From an uncultured bacterium (GTDB taxonomy: Bacteria; Bacillota_I; Bacilli_A; RF39; UBA660): DNA of 35,526 nucleotides. A model generated the notes under the pieces. The model was not told where the DNA came from. It made no database searches and saw only the letters and a program-made list of their open reading frames with translations. This document shows, one piece after another, positions 1 to 8,134 of the stretch. Location: NCBI GenBank assembly GCA_949284575.1, contig CASDWO010000004.1:1-35526 (forward strand). Reading direction: 5' to 3'. Each line of letters opens with the position of its first letter. Positions within the stretch are counted from its first letter, which is position 1. A program made the position numbers and the translations under genes.

Positions 1-93
1 CTCTAACATGAATGGGATATTAATGCAAAAAAAGAATCATGTAAATTCACTATAAAAACAGAAATTCATTTTGTAAATTAGCTTAAAGAAATT

Positions 94-122
94 AAAAATT
101 GGCCCTAAAATTTAAGGTCAAT
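94..122 (-). terminator. probable terminator of the NAD operon
   Basis: Read on the minus strand, ATTGACC and GGCCAAT form a stem with one mismatch, extended inward by A/T pairs, followed by a short T run (97-94). It lies 20 bp after the nadE stop codon. The T run is short, so this is moderate evidence only. Positions 1-93 hold nothing I can recognise. Confidence 0.45.
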
Positions 123-141
123 TTATGAAGTTCATGATTTT

Positions 142-2064
142 TTAAGAAATTTTATCTAATTCTTCTAAAATTCCCTTAAAATTAGCTTCACTAGGCATTC
201 TTAAATCTCCTCTTGGAGATAGACTAATAGTACCTACTTTAACTCCATCTGGAATAGCATTTCTTTTAAATTGTTGGGTATAGAAACGCCTAACAAATAC
301 TTTTAACCATTTTTTTATCTCATCATCACTAAAACTATCTTTAAATGTTAGTTTAGCAAGTAAATATATTTTCTTAAAAGAAGCTCCATATCTTAACAAA
401 TGATATAAAAAGAAATCGTGTAAAACATAAGGACCGATACTAGACTCTGTCTTTTGTAAGATATTACCTGCTTCATCAGGTGGTAATAACTCTGGAGAAA
501 TAGGAGTATCTAAGATATCTGTTAAGATCTCTTTTCTTTTATCGGTGCTGTTATCTTTAACATAACATACTAAATATCTTACTAAAGTCTTAGGAATAGA
601 TGAATTAACAGAATACATACTCATATGATCACCATTATAAGTACACCAACCTAAGGCAAGTTCTGATAAGTCTCCTGTACCTATAACAATACCACCTAAC
701 ATGTTAGCGATATCCATAAGTATTTGCGTTCTCTCTCTTGCCTGAATATTCTCATATGTAACACTTCTATCAGATTCAACTAGACCAATATCCCTCATAT
801 GAAGTATACTTGCTTCCTTAATACTAACTTCCCTTAAAGTCGCACCATACTCTTTAACTAAATTAATAGCATTTAAATAAGTCCTATCAGTAGTACCAAA
901 TCCAGGCATTGTAACACCTATAATATCTTTATTATCACGACCAAGTTTTTGAAAAGCACGAACTATAACAAGAAAAGCAAGAGTAGAATCAAGTCCTCCA
1001 GACATACCAATTACACACTTAGTATTATTTAAGTGAATTAGACGTCTTGCAAGGGCACTACTTTGAATCTCTAAAATCTCTTCAAATCTTTTTTCTTTAT
1101 CATTAACAGGTATAAAAGGATACATCTTATAAGTCCTATCAAGAGTCTTTATTTTATCACAAACATCAACTTCTATTACTTTATAGTCTCCATTATAAAC
1201 ACTACTAGTAAAACTACTATTACGACATCTTTCATTAATTAATCTTCTAACATCTATATCTGTATATATTAAATTACTCTCTAACTCAAACCGTTTATTA
1301 GATTTAAGTAACTTACCATTCTCATAGATTAAAGAAGCTCCTCCAAATACTAAATCAGAAGTTGATTCCATAATACCACTACTTGCATAAATATAACCTG
1401 ATATTGTTTTAGCAGATTGCATAGAAACTAGATTTCTTCTATAACTATCTTTACCAACAATTTCATTACTACTAGATAAATTAAAGATAATAGATGCTCC
1501 ATTTAAAGCATGATTATTACTAGGAGGATTAACCGCCCATAAATCTTCACATATTTCTATTGCAAAACTAACTTCTCTATATTTCTTATCTCTAAATAAT
1601 AACTTAGTAGAAATAGGAACCACTTGATTTAATAGTCTTACTTCACTTACTCTTAAATCAAAACTAGAAGTAAACCATCTCTTCTCATAAAATTCACTAT
1701 AATTAGGTATATAACTCTTAGGAACAATACCAATAATATTACCTTTTTCTATTATAACAGCAGTATTCAAAAGTTGATTATTACATCTTAACGGCATCCC
1801 TATAATAGAAATAATATCTAAATCTTTAGTAGATTCTATAATAATACTTAAAGCTTTCTTTCCTTCATCAAGTAATTCATCTTGTAAAAACAAATCCCCA
1901 CAAGTATAACCAGTAAGAGCAAGTTCAGGAGTAGTAACAATTGATACACCTTCTTTATCTGCTTTCTTAATCATTTTAACTATCTCTTTAGCATTGTCTA
2001 AAGGACTTGCAAGTACTAACTTATTAACAATTGCCCCTACTCTAACAAAACCATATTCTAACAC
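142..2064 (-). CDS. nadE: glutamine-dependent NAD+ synthetase
   Basis: Catalyses the last step of NAD synthesis: nicotinate adenine dinucleotide plus ATP and glutamine gives NAD+. Numbering here is from the upstream ATG at 2085. The N-terminal nitrilase-type glutaminase domain shows the Glu-Lys-Cys triad (E54, K123, C179 in EICEDLW). The C-terminal synthetase domain has the PP-loop SGGLDST (362-368) and a GTGDLSELALGW motif. Length is normal for the two-domain form. I place the start at GTG 2064: AAGGAG lies 9 nt before it, whereas it abuts the ATG at 2073 directly and lies inside the frame from 2085. The resulting N-terminus (LEYGFVRVGA) matches how the family begins. It is the last gene of the operon; its initiation region lies at the stop codon of the radical SAM gene, which suggests translational coupling. 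Confidence 0.96.
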   Translation of the reverse strand: MLEYGFVRVGAIVNKLVLASPLDNAKEIVKMIKKADKEGVSIVTTPELALTGYTCGDLFLQDELLDEGKKALSIIIESTKDLDIISIIGMPLRCNNQLLNTAVIIEKGNIIGIVPKSYIPNYSEFYEKRWFTSSFDLRVSEVRLLNQVVPISTKLLFRDKKYREVSFAIEICEDLWAVNPPSNNHALNGASIIFNLSSSNEIVGKDSYRRNLVSMQSAKTISGYIYASSGIMESTSDLVFGGASLIYENGKLLKSNKRFELESNLIYTDIDVRRLINERCRNSSFTSSVYNGDYKVIEVDVCDKIKTLDRTYKMYPFIPVNDKEKRFEEILEIQSSALARRLIHLNNTKCVIGMSGGLDSTLAFLVIVRAFQKLGRDNKDIIGVTMPGFGTTDRTYLNAINLVKEYGATLREVSIKEASILHMRDIGLVESDRSVTYENIQARERTQILMDIANMLGGIVIGTGDLSELALGWCTYNGDHMSMYSVNSSIPKTLVRYLVCYVKDNSTDKRKEILTDILDTPISPELLPPDEAGNILQKTESSIGPYVLHDFFLYHLLRYGASFKKIYLLAKLTFKDSFSDDEIKKWLKVFVRRFYTQQFKRNAIPDGVKVGTISLSPRGDLRMPSEANFKGILEELDKIS

Positions 2065-2069
2065 ATTAA

Positions 2070-3317
2070 TCATCTCCTTAAACATTTTTGATAACCAACA
2101 GGAATACCCTTCTTTTCAAATTCCTCTTTTAACTCTAAAAATCTTAAATGTAGTGTATCTTCTTTAAAGAAATCTCTAACATTATCTTGATAAAAATTTG
2201 AAGTATAATATTCCCACTGATAATAAAACATCTCATATTCCATTCTTTTTCTTATCTCTAAATCTTTCTCTAAGAAAGCACTTTTAGATGTATATAAATC
2301 ATAATCATAGACACTAACTAAATCTTTATATTGATCCCATATCTTAGTACCTCTAAAAGGCATTAAGAAATTACCACATACCATTTCAGGTTTTAACTCA
2401 TAAAATCTCTCTAATAATCTATCATAAAAGTCTCTACTCTCTTCTTCATTATGTACTTTTAATGGATTAACAATAAAAGATAAGTAAGTCATAATATCAT
2501 TCTCATGAAGTAAATCACATGCTTTATCTAATTCTTTATTTTTAGCATAATTAACAGTAATATCTTCAAGTCCTAAACAGACCATATAGACATTATGTAA
2601 CTTCATAAACTCTACTGTATCTACATTTAATAGATTAGCAGAAGCGAAAAGATATATTTTAGCATCAAGACTACTTATAACTTCTAATCTTTCTTTAAAG
2701 TCTTTCTGTAAAGGAAAGTTCTCATCACGGATAAAAATGTACTTAGGATTATATTGTTTTAAATAATTAATCTCTTTTTCAATTAACTCTATAGGTTTAG
2801 ACATTAACTTATCACACATCAATGGACTACAACAAAAGTCACAATTAAAGGGACAACCTTGTGAAGTATTAATAGAAGTACAAACATCATCTTTTAATTT
2901 ATCAGGTATAATCTGTTGATTATTTCTAATATCATATAAATCATATCTAGGTATCTTATTATAGTTAGTAATACCTTTTACAATATCTCCCTCTTGATTA
3001 ATAGTTGCATAAAAATCATCACAAGGCCCTACAATAACTTTAGAAGCATAAGGTAAAAACTCTTCCGGATTAATAGTAGGTTCATATCCTCCTACAATAA
3101 TTTTACTTTTATCATGTTTTAAAGCCCACTTCTTAAACTCATTCATACCTGTAATATAAATAGAACAAGCATACTTTTCAACCTTATTATCATCAAAATC
3201 TTTATTTTCCATAGAATACATAACATTATCTCCATCAGGAAGTACCGTTAATAAAGATGGCTCTAATCCTAAAGTAACATCTTGTCTTGGAAAAGTCATA
3301 CCAATAATTTTTTTCAC
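2070..3317 (-). CDS. radical SAM protein with N-terminal B12-binding-like domain, function unknown
   Basis: 415 aa. Residues about 1-140 resemble the Rossmann domain that precedes many radical SAM cores (VGGYEPTINPEEFLP, then VIVGPCDDFY, like the GG...P and GE/GD motifs of B12-binding domains). No DxHxxG cobalamin motif is visible, so it may not bind B12. The radical SAM cluster motif CxxxCxxC is C155-C159-C162, inside GCPFNCDFCC. The start is GTG with AGGAGG 8 nt upstream; that SD is formed by the last two Arg codons (AGG AGG) and TAA of the Nudix gene. It sits between the Nudix gene and nadE in a tight operon, so a link to NAD or nicotinamide chemistry is inferred from position only. The substrate is unknown. 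Confidence 0.88.
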   Translation of the reverse strand: MKKIIGMTFPRQDVTLGLEPSLLTVLPDGDNVMYSMENKDFDDNKVEKYACSIYITGMNEFKKWALKHDKSKIIVGGYEPTINPEEFLPYASKVIVGPCDDFYATINQEGDIVKGITNYNKIPRYDLYDIRNNQQIIPDKLKDDVCTSINTSQGCPFNCDFCCSPLMCDKLMSKPIELIEKEINYLKQYNPKYIFIRDENFPLQKDFKERLEVISSLDAKIYLFASANLLNVDTVEFMKLHNVYMVCLGLEDITVNYAKNKELDKACDLLHENDIMTYLSFIVNPLKVHNEEESRDFYDRLLERFYELKPEMVCGNFLMPFRGTKIWDQYKDLVSVYDYDLYTSKSAFLEKDLEIRKRMEYEMFYYQWEYYTSNFYQDNVRDFFKEDTLHLRFLELKEEFEKKGIPVGYQKCLRR

Positions 3318-3322
3318 TATTT

Positions 3323-3916
3323 TTACCTCCTCTTAATATATTTTTTAGATAATTCTAAAGCATATTTAGACTGTATATCTTTAATATACCCCATTTTAAC
3401 AAGTTCTAATACTTCTTCATAATTACACAAGAAATATCTAACAAATTCATCTTTATCTAGCTTCTGTTCTTTTACCTTTTCACAGTCTAAAGCAAGATAA
3501 GCATAGTTATATGCTTCACTACAACCTTGGTCTTGATAGAAAGAATCAAGATACTTAATATTATCAGAGTAATATCCTGTCTCTTCAATAAGTTCTCTTT
3601 TAGCAGAAATCAAAGGATTTTCTTTATCTTCTACATAACCAGCAGGAAATTCAACAAGAAATCCTTCTTTAACTGGTCTAGGTTGTACTATTAATAAAAA
3701 CTCATTATCTTTAGTAACAGGTAGCATAACAACGGCATCACCATTACTATTACCTTTAATTATTTTATCTCTAAAGATAGTGATACCGTTATTAAGTAAA
3801 CAGTTATAACTTTCTACTTTTATATAAGAATTATTACTTCTTTCTAATAAATTTCTTTTAATTATTTTTAATTCTTCTATATAACAATGTAACTCTTCTA
3901 ACTTCTCTTTTCTCAT
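3323..3916 (-). CDS. Nudix hydrolase, probable ADP-ribose pyrophosphatase
   Basis: 197 aa with a complete Nudix box at residues 93-115 (G-x5-E-x7-REL-x-EE-x-G-Y), preceded by EFPAG as in ADP-ribose pyrophosphatases of the NudF/YqkG type. Such enzymes split ADP-ribose to AMP and ribose 5-phosphate, clearing a product of NAD breakdown. There is no helix-turn-helix tail, so it is not an NrtR-type Nudix regulator. It lies 9 bp after pncB and 5 bp before the radical SAM gene. The family is certain; the substrate is inferred from the sequence flavour and the NAD operon context. Confidence 0.92.
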   Translation of the reverse strand: MRKEKLEELHCYIEELKIIKRNLLERSNNSYIKVESYNCLLNNGITIFRDKIIKGNSNGDAVVMLPVTKDNEFLLIVQPRPVKEGFLVEFPAGYVEDKENPLISAKRELIEETGYYSDNIKYLDSFYQDQGCSEAYNYAYLALDCEKVKEQKLDKDEFVRYFLCNYEEVLELVKMGYIKDIQSKYALELSKKYIKRR

Positions 3917-3925
3917 TTTTCTTTC

Positions 3926-5383
3926 CTACTTTTTAACTAATTTCTTTTCTTCATCTATCATTTTATTTTTAACATTCCATAAATCATAACTTAAATCAAC
4001 ATGTACAGGATGAGGATTTACAAATCTTTTATTCTCTTCACTCAAAGTTTCTTTTTCCATACTACAGTAATCTCTAAGCTCCATCACACTATCACTTTTA
4101 TAAACACATTCCCCATTTATAAATATTGGTTCTAACAACTCTCTTACTGTATAAGTACCTTTCTCTAATTCTTTTCTCTTCCAAGTATCTACAGGATCAA
4201 ACATTATAGTTGTCTCTTTCTCACTATATTTTTCATTTGCAAAGCCAATAATATCTCCTCTAATTTTACCTGTTTCTTTATCATAGAATCTAAATATTTG
4301 TTTATCTCCTGGATTAGTAATTTTTACTCTATCTTCACTAAGTTTAATCTTAGGAATAACAACTCCAGATTTCTTAATGGCTGCAAGTTTATAAACTCCT
4401 CCAAAACTAGGACAATCTTTAGAAGTAATTAAGCTTGTACCTACTCCCCAAAGATTTATTTTAGCATCTTGTTCTTTTAAAGATTCTATTAGATATTCAT
4501 CCAAATCATTAGAAGCACAGATGGTTGCATCAGGAAATCCTGCTTCATCTAACATGATTCTTGCTTTTTTAGATAGGTATGCTAAGTCTCCACTATCAAG
4601 TCTTATTCCATATTTTTTAGGCATCTTACCTTGTTCTTTTAATTCTTTAAAGACTCTTATCGCATTAGGAACACCTGAATTTATTGTATCATAAGTATCT
4701 ACTAGTAAAGTTGCATTATTTGGAAAAAGTTCTGCATATTTCTTAAAAGCCTCATATTCACTATCAAAACTCATAATAAAGCTATGTGCATGAGTTCCTG
4801 CAACAGGAATATTAAACTCCCTACCAGCAAGAACATTACTAGTTGATGAACATCCTCCAATAACTGCTGCTCTTGCCCCATATACACCTGCATCAGGTCC
4901 TTGTGCTCTTCTAAGTCCAAACTCCATAACAGCATCACCTCTAGCCGCTTCACACACTCTTGACGCTTTAGTAGCAATTAAACTTTGATGATTAATAATA
5001 TTTAAAATAGCTGTTTCCACAAGTTGAGCTTCTATAATAGGAGCTTCTACTTTTAATAAAGGCTCCATTGGAAAGACAACAGTTCCTTCTTTAATAGCAT
5101 AAATATTACCAGTGAACTTAAAGTTTTCTAAATATTTTAAAAACTCTTCATCAAAAAGCTCTAATTCTCTTAAGTACTCAATATCATCTTTCTCAAAATG
5201 TAAATTTTTAATATAGTCAATTACTTGTTCAAGTCCTGCTACAATAGCATATCCTCCGTCTGATGGATTTTTACGATAAAAGACATCAAATACTACTCTT
5301 TCATCCCTTCTCATATCAAAATATCCATTCATCATAGTAAGTTCATATAAATCAGTTAATAAAGTTAAATTTTCTTTTTTCAT
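3926..5383 (-). CDS. pncB: nicotinate phosphoribosyltransferase
   Basis: 485 aa, normal for the bacterial enzyme. Joins nicotinate to PRPP with ATP to give nicotinate mononucleotide (Preiss-Handler salvage). Recognisable stretches are the N-terminal LLTDLYELTMMNGYF, then EFGLRRAQGPDAG (residues 154-166), and GTHAHSF, where H200 is the likely phosphorylated histidine. LVDTYDT and RLDSGDL follow, as in the family. SD AAGGAA lies upstream of ATG 5383. It is the second gene of the operon, 43 bp after pncA, whose product nicotinate is its substrate. Confidence 0.97.
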   Translation of the reverse strand: MKKENLTLLTDLYELTMMNGYFDMRRDERVVFDVFYRKNPSDGGYAIVAGLEQVIDYIKNLHFEKDDIEYLRELELFDEEFLKYLENFKFTGNIYAIKEGTVVFPMEPLLKVEAPIIEAQLVETAILNIINHQSLIATKASRVCEAARGDAVMEFGLRRAQGPDAGVYGARAAVIGGCSSTSNVLAGREFNIPVAGTHAHSFIMSFDSEYEAFKKYAELFPNNATLLVDTYDTINSGVPNAIRVFKELKEQGKMPKKYGIRLDSGDLAYLSKKARIMLDEAGFPDATICASNDLDEYLIESLKEQDAKINLWGVGTSLITSKDCPSFGGVYKLAAIKKSGVVIPKIKLSEDRVKITNPGDKQIFRFYDKETGKIRGDIIGFANEKYSEKETTIMFDPVDTWKRKELEKGTYTVRELLEPIFINGECVYKSDSVMELRDYCSMEKETLSEENKRFVNPHPVHVDLSYDLWNVKNKMIDEEKKLVKK

Positions 5384-5410
5384 TTAAATCATTCCTTTCT
5401 TTTTATCAAA

Positions 5411-5424
5411 TTATTAATATCAAA
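5411..5424. repeat. 14-bp motif repeated upstream of pncB and pncA
   Basis: TTATTAATATCAAA occurs here in the pncA-pncB gap and again at 6040-6053 in the pncA leader, same orientation, each a short way upstream of a ribosome binding site. The first ten bases also occur within the operon operator. AT-rich sequence makes chance similarity possible; the function is unknown. Confidence 0.4.
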
Positions 5425-5426
5425 TT

Positions 5427-6014
5427 CTAAATTTTTTTAACTAACTGAATCCCTTGTTGTTCCATAAGTAAATAAGCTGCATCTACATAGTTTTGTCTAT
5501 CATCTTCTGCAAAGGTTGCAACAGCATCTTTATGTACTCTTATAATACTATCTCTATTATGTTCATCAAGGTAATTTGCAAGGCCAATAGATCCATTGCA
5601 TACACAAATATCAGTACAACAGCCTACGATATCAAATTCTTTTATATTAGTTGCATTATCAATCATTTTTCTAAAAGACTGTGCTTCCATAAAATTTGTA
5701 GAGTTCTTAGGTATACAGATAGTATCATCTAAATTAGTAAAAGGTTTTAATTCGTCAACTACTTCCTCTTCTCCACTACCTTTAAGACAGTGATAATCTG
5801 GAAATCTCTTATGTTCCATAGATTCTTTAGTATGGGTATCTTGGATAAAGATAACTAATTCTTTTTCTTTATTATATTCTTTAATAAGTTCTATCTGTCT
5901 AGGTATAATTTTAGTGATAGATTTATCATGTAACACTCCTTCCTTAACAAAGCCATTAACCATATCAACAACAATTAAAGCTTTATTATATACTTTTAAA
6001 TTCTTAAGTTTCAT
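5427..6014 (-). CDS. pncA: nicotinamidase (isochorismatase-like cysteine hydrolase)
   Basis: Hydrolyses nicotinamide to nicotinate and ammonia, feeding PncB. Numbered from ATG 6020, the catalytic triad is D19 (VVDMVNGF), K105 (PKNSTNF) and C139 (TDICV). The metal-binding pattern is D61-x-H63 with H77. I prefer the internal ATG at 6014: AGGAGG lies 7 nt before it but abuts the upstream ATG. It is the first gene of the NAD operon, about 70 nt after the promoter start point. The family could include other isochorismatase-fold amidases, but the neighbouring pncB makes nicotinamidase the clear choice. Confidence 0.94.
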   Translation of the reverse strand: MKLKNLKVYNKALIVVDMVNGFVKEGVLHDKSITKIIPRQIELIKEYNKEKELVIFIQDTHTKESMEHKRFPDYHCLKGSGEEEVVDELKPFTNLDDTICIPKNSTNFMEAQSFRKMIDNATNIKEFDIVGCCTDICVCNGSIGLANYLDEHNRDSIIRVHKDAVATFAEDDRQNYVDAAYLLMEQQGIQLVKKI

Positions 6015-6081
6015 AAACATTCCTCCTCTTATTAACTTTTTATTAATATCAAAAGCTTAAAAATTAGCAAGTATTTAAACT

Positions 6082-6106
6082 TGTTATTAACATTATATTA
6101 ATAACA
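6082..6106. promoter_or_regulatory. dyad operator overlapping the NAD-operon -10 box
   Basis: Perfect inverted repeat: TGTTATTAA (6082-6090), 7-bp spacer, TTAATAACA (6098-6106). The spacer contains the -10 hexamer, so a bound dimer would block RNA polymerase. Only one arm lies downstream of the -10, so an RNA hairpin is an unlikely explanation. The binding protein is not encoded in the window; a niacin- or NAD-responsive repressor is inferred from the genes controlled. Confidence 0.7.
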
Positions 6107-6120
6107 TAATATTCTGTCAA
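6092..6120 (-). promoter_or_regulatory. consensus sigma-A promoter of the NAD operon
   Basis: On the minus strand, TTGACA (6120-6115), a 17-bp spacer and TATAAT (6097-6092), both hexamers perfect. The start point is expected near 6085, giving a leader of about 70 nt before pncA. Confidence 0.9.
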
Positions 6121-6130
6121 CACTTTTTTC

Positions 6131-6165
6131 AAAAAAAATAAATTCTCTAAACAATTTAGAGAATT
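6131..6165 (-). terminator. terminator of the GntR-ABC operon
   Basis: Perfect 10-bp stem AATTCTCTAA / TTAGAGAATT (6141-6150, 6156-6165) with a 5-nt loop, followed on the minus strand by TATTTTTTTT. It starts at the stop codon of the permease gene and separates this operon from the NAD promoter. Confidence 0.85.
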
Positions 6166-6818
6166 TAAAGCTCTTTATTACTATATATTTTAATAGAAAT
6201 GTAATAAGAAATAGTCATAATTATAACTGTTATTATTATTAAAAGTATAGTAAACATTCCTAAACTTAGGCTATTTAGACTATTTATTATATTCATTAAT
6301 TCTATATTATTAAAGATATCTAAATTAGTAATTGCACCTATTAGTAAAGCGAGTATGGCAATGGTAAGGAATAACATTATTCTTCCCTTCTGTGAACCAA
6401 ATTTATAATAGAATGGTATTAGTAAAGATATTACTAAACATATACCAAAAGCAACACCAATAATACTTGCATAAATAGATTCAAAAGTAGTATTTTCTAT
6501 GAAGTTTGGAATGATAAAGGATGCAAGTATACCTATTATTAAAACAATAAGGGATGTAGCATTAAATAATATATACTTGGCTTTAACTATTTCTTTTCTA
6601 CTAAGAGGTAAGCTGTTACAGTAACACTCCAATTTATTAAACTCATCATAACTAAAAGTAGTTATAAGGATCATAATCATATAAAAGGGAATTAAGAAAA
6701 GAACAAATGTTGCATCTTTATTAGCAATTGATAGAAAGATAAATAAAGCTAGTACTAATAATAAACTTTTCATTTGATTTTTAATTACACATAAATCTTT
6801 AATAATTAAACCTTTCAT
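6165..6818 (-). CDS. ABC-2 type transporter permease
   Basis: 217 aa with about six hydrophobic segments (roughly residues 18-33, 38-55, 85-105, 113-136, 148-165 and 187-209) and no signal peptide, as expected for a small ABC-2 permease in the plasma membrane. The ATG overlaps the stop of the ATPase gene by 1 bp (TAATG), with GGAG just upstream, so the two are translationally coupled. Together they form one exporter. Organisation after a YtrA-like GntR gene resembles systems that respond to cell-envelope antibiotics, but the substrate cannot be read from the sequence. Confidence 0.85.
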   Translation of the reverse strand: MKGLIIKDLCVIKNQMKSLLLVLALFIFLSIANKDATFVLFLIPFYMIMILITTFSYDEFNKLECYCNSLPLSRKEIVKAKYILFNATSLIVLIIGILASFIIPNFIENTTFESIYASIIGVAFGICLVISLLIPFYYKFGSQKGRIMLFLTIAILALLIGAITNLDIFNNIELMNIINSLNSLSLGMFTILLIIITVIIMTISYYISIKIYSNKEL

Positions 6819-7666
6819 TATTTTTCTCCTTTCACTATTAATAACATAATATCTTCTAAAGTAGCTTTATCAACGACTAAGTTAGAATTATTTTTCTTAA
6901 TCTTTTTTCCATCACTAACTAATACTTCATAGTTATATTTATTTTTTAGGTAAGATATTACATCTTCTTTAGAAATCTTCTTAAAATCACTATCATTACA
7001 TTTAACTATTCCATAATTATCTAAGATATCATCTTTTTCTTTATCAAAGACTAATTTACCATTATCTATAAAGATTATATAGTCAGCGATAGACTCAATA
7101 TCACTAGTTATATGGGATGAGAATAAAATACTGTTTTCACCATTTTCAATAAAATCTAGAAAGATATCTAATATTTCTTTTCTAACAACTGGATCTAGTC
7201 CACTAGTTGGTTCATCTAATATTAATAGTTTAGGATGATGCGATAGAGCGGTTATTATTTCTAGTTTTTTCTTCATTCCTTTAGATAAGTTTTTTATTAA
7301 CATATTTTCATTTAAAGAAAAGTCTTTTAGGTATTTAAGAAATAATTTTTCATCCCATGCGTTATAGATATTTTTCATAATAGAGTTAACATCTTTTACT
7401 TTAATAACTTCTGGAAAGAATGAGTCATCTAAGACTACACCAATATCTTCTTTTACTTTACTATTTAAAGTTTTATTAAATATTAAGATATCTCCTTTAT
7501 CTTTTTTAATTAAACCTAATAATAGTTTAATTAGAGTTGTCTTACCTGCTCCATTTTCTCCTATTAGACCAATGATACTACCTTTCTTTATTTCAATAGT
7601 AATATTATCTAGTTTAAAGTTATCATAAGTTTTAGTTAAATTATTAACTTTAATTATATTATCCAT
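6818..7666 (-). CDS. ABC transporter ATP-binding protein
   Basis: 282 aa. Walker A GENGAGKTT (36-44), signature LSKGM (127-131), Walker B LLILDEP (147-153) and the SGLDP D-loop are all present; a switch histidine follows in FSSHIT. The C-terminal 60 residues beyond the nucleotide-binding core are typical of this exporter class. The SD AAAGGAGG lies inside the last codons of the GntR gene, which it overlaps by 8 bp. It drives the adjacent permease. Confidence 0.93.
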   Translation of the reverse strand: MDNIIKVNNLTKTYDNFKLDNITIEIKKGSIIGLIGENGAGKTTLIKLLLGLIKKDKGDILIFNKTLNSKVKEDIGVVLDDSFFPEVIKVKDVNSIMKNIYNAWDEKLFLKYLKDFSLNENMLIKNLSKGMKKKLEIITALSHHPKLLILDEPTSGLDPVVRKEILDIFLDFIENGENSILFSSHITSDIESIADYIIFIDNGKLVFDKEKDDILDNYGIVKCNDSDFKKISKEDVISYLKNKYNYEVLVSDGKKIKKNNSNLVVDKATLEDIMLLIVKGEK

Positions 7667-8039
7667 TATTATCCTCCTTTAAAGCATTAAGTATCTCTAG
7701 TACTTCATCATAACTAATATGATATGTATCAGCGATAGTTAAAGCTTCTTCTAAATTTTCTTCTATTTTTTTTAATATTTCTTCTTTTAAATAGTTCTCA
7801 CTTTTATTTTTAACAAAGTATCCTTTTGTAGCGACTGCTTCAATAAAACCATCTTTTTCTAATTCTTCATAAGCTCTTTTAGTGGTAATGTTACTGATTC
7901 GAAGATCTTTGGCAAGTGTTCTAATAGAAGGTAAGGCCTCTCCTCCTACTAAATTACCATTAAGTATTTCTCTTTTAATATTATCAACTATCTGCCTATA
8001 TATTGGTATATCACTACTATTACTGATAATTATCTGCAT
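7659..8039 (-). CDS. GntR-family regulator, YtrA type
   Basis: 126 aa. The N-terminal winged helix (residues about 10-76) contains LPSIRTLAKDLRISNITTKRAYEELEKDGFI, the usual GntR recognition region, followed by a short C-terminal dimerisation tail with no ligand domain. This length is typical of the YtrA subfamily, which represses its own operon with an ABC transporter. It is the first gene of the operon; tandem palindromes at its promoter suggest autoregulation. SD is weak (GAAAG region). Confidence 0.9.
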   Translation of the reverse strand: MQIIISNSSDIPIYRQIVDNIKREILNGNLVGGEALPSIRTLAKDLRISNITTKRAYEELEKDGFIEAVATKGYFVKNKSENYLKEEILKKIEENLEEALTIADTYHISYDEVLEILNALKEDNNG

Positions 8040-8060
8040 TTAATCACTGCTTTCTTTTTT

Positions 8061-8081
8061 TGTATATATACAGTATATACA
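8061..8081. promoter_or_regulatory. tandem palindromes, probable GntR self-operator
   Basis: GTATATATAC (8062-8071) and GTATATAC (8073-8080) are each self-complementary and together overlap the -10 box. The same stretch also reads as TGTATA...TATACA (8061-8066, 8076-8081). Position and symmetry fit repression by the adjacent YtrA-like protein. Confidence 0.6.
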
Positions 8082-8100
8082 GTTATTATATGTTTGTCAA
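8072..8100 (-). promoter_or_regulatory. promoter of the GntR-ABC operon
   Basis: TTGACA (8100-8095), 17-bp spacer, TATACT (8077-8072) on the minus strand. A TATAAT at 8090-8085 is too close to the -35 to pair with it. Confidence 0.8.
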
Positions 8101-8103
8101 TAT

Positions 8104-8134
8104 AAAAAGATACTATTTTGTTTTAACAGTATCT
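8104..8134 (-). terminator. terminator of the UDG-fold gene
   Basis: Stem AGATACT / AGTATCT (8108-8114, 8128-8134), 13-nt loop, then a minus-strand T run. One arm is made of the last codons of the gene and its TAG stop falls within the other arm. Confidence 0.65.

Noticed and set aside
4771-4977. 68-aa open frame within pncB
   Set aside because: Out-of-frame shadow of a strongly conserved gene.
6015-6085. Riboswitch in the NAD operon leader
   Set aside because: The leader is about 70 nt, AT-rich, and shows no nadA-type NAD+-II or similar motif; the dyad at the -10 explains control better.
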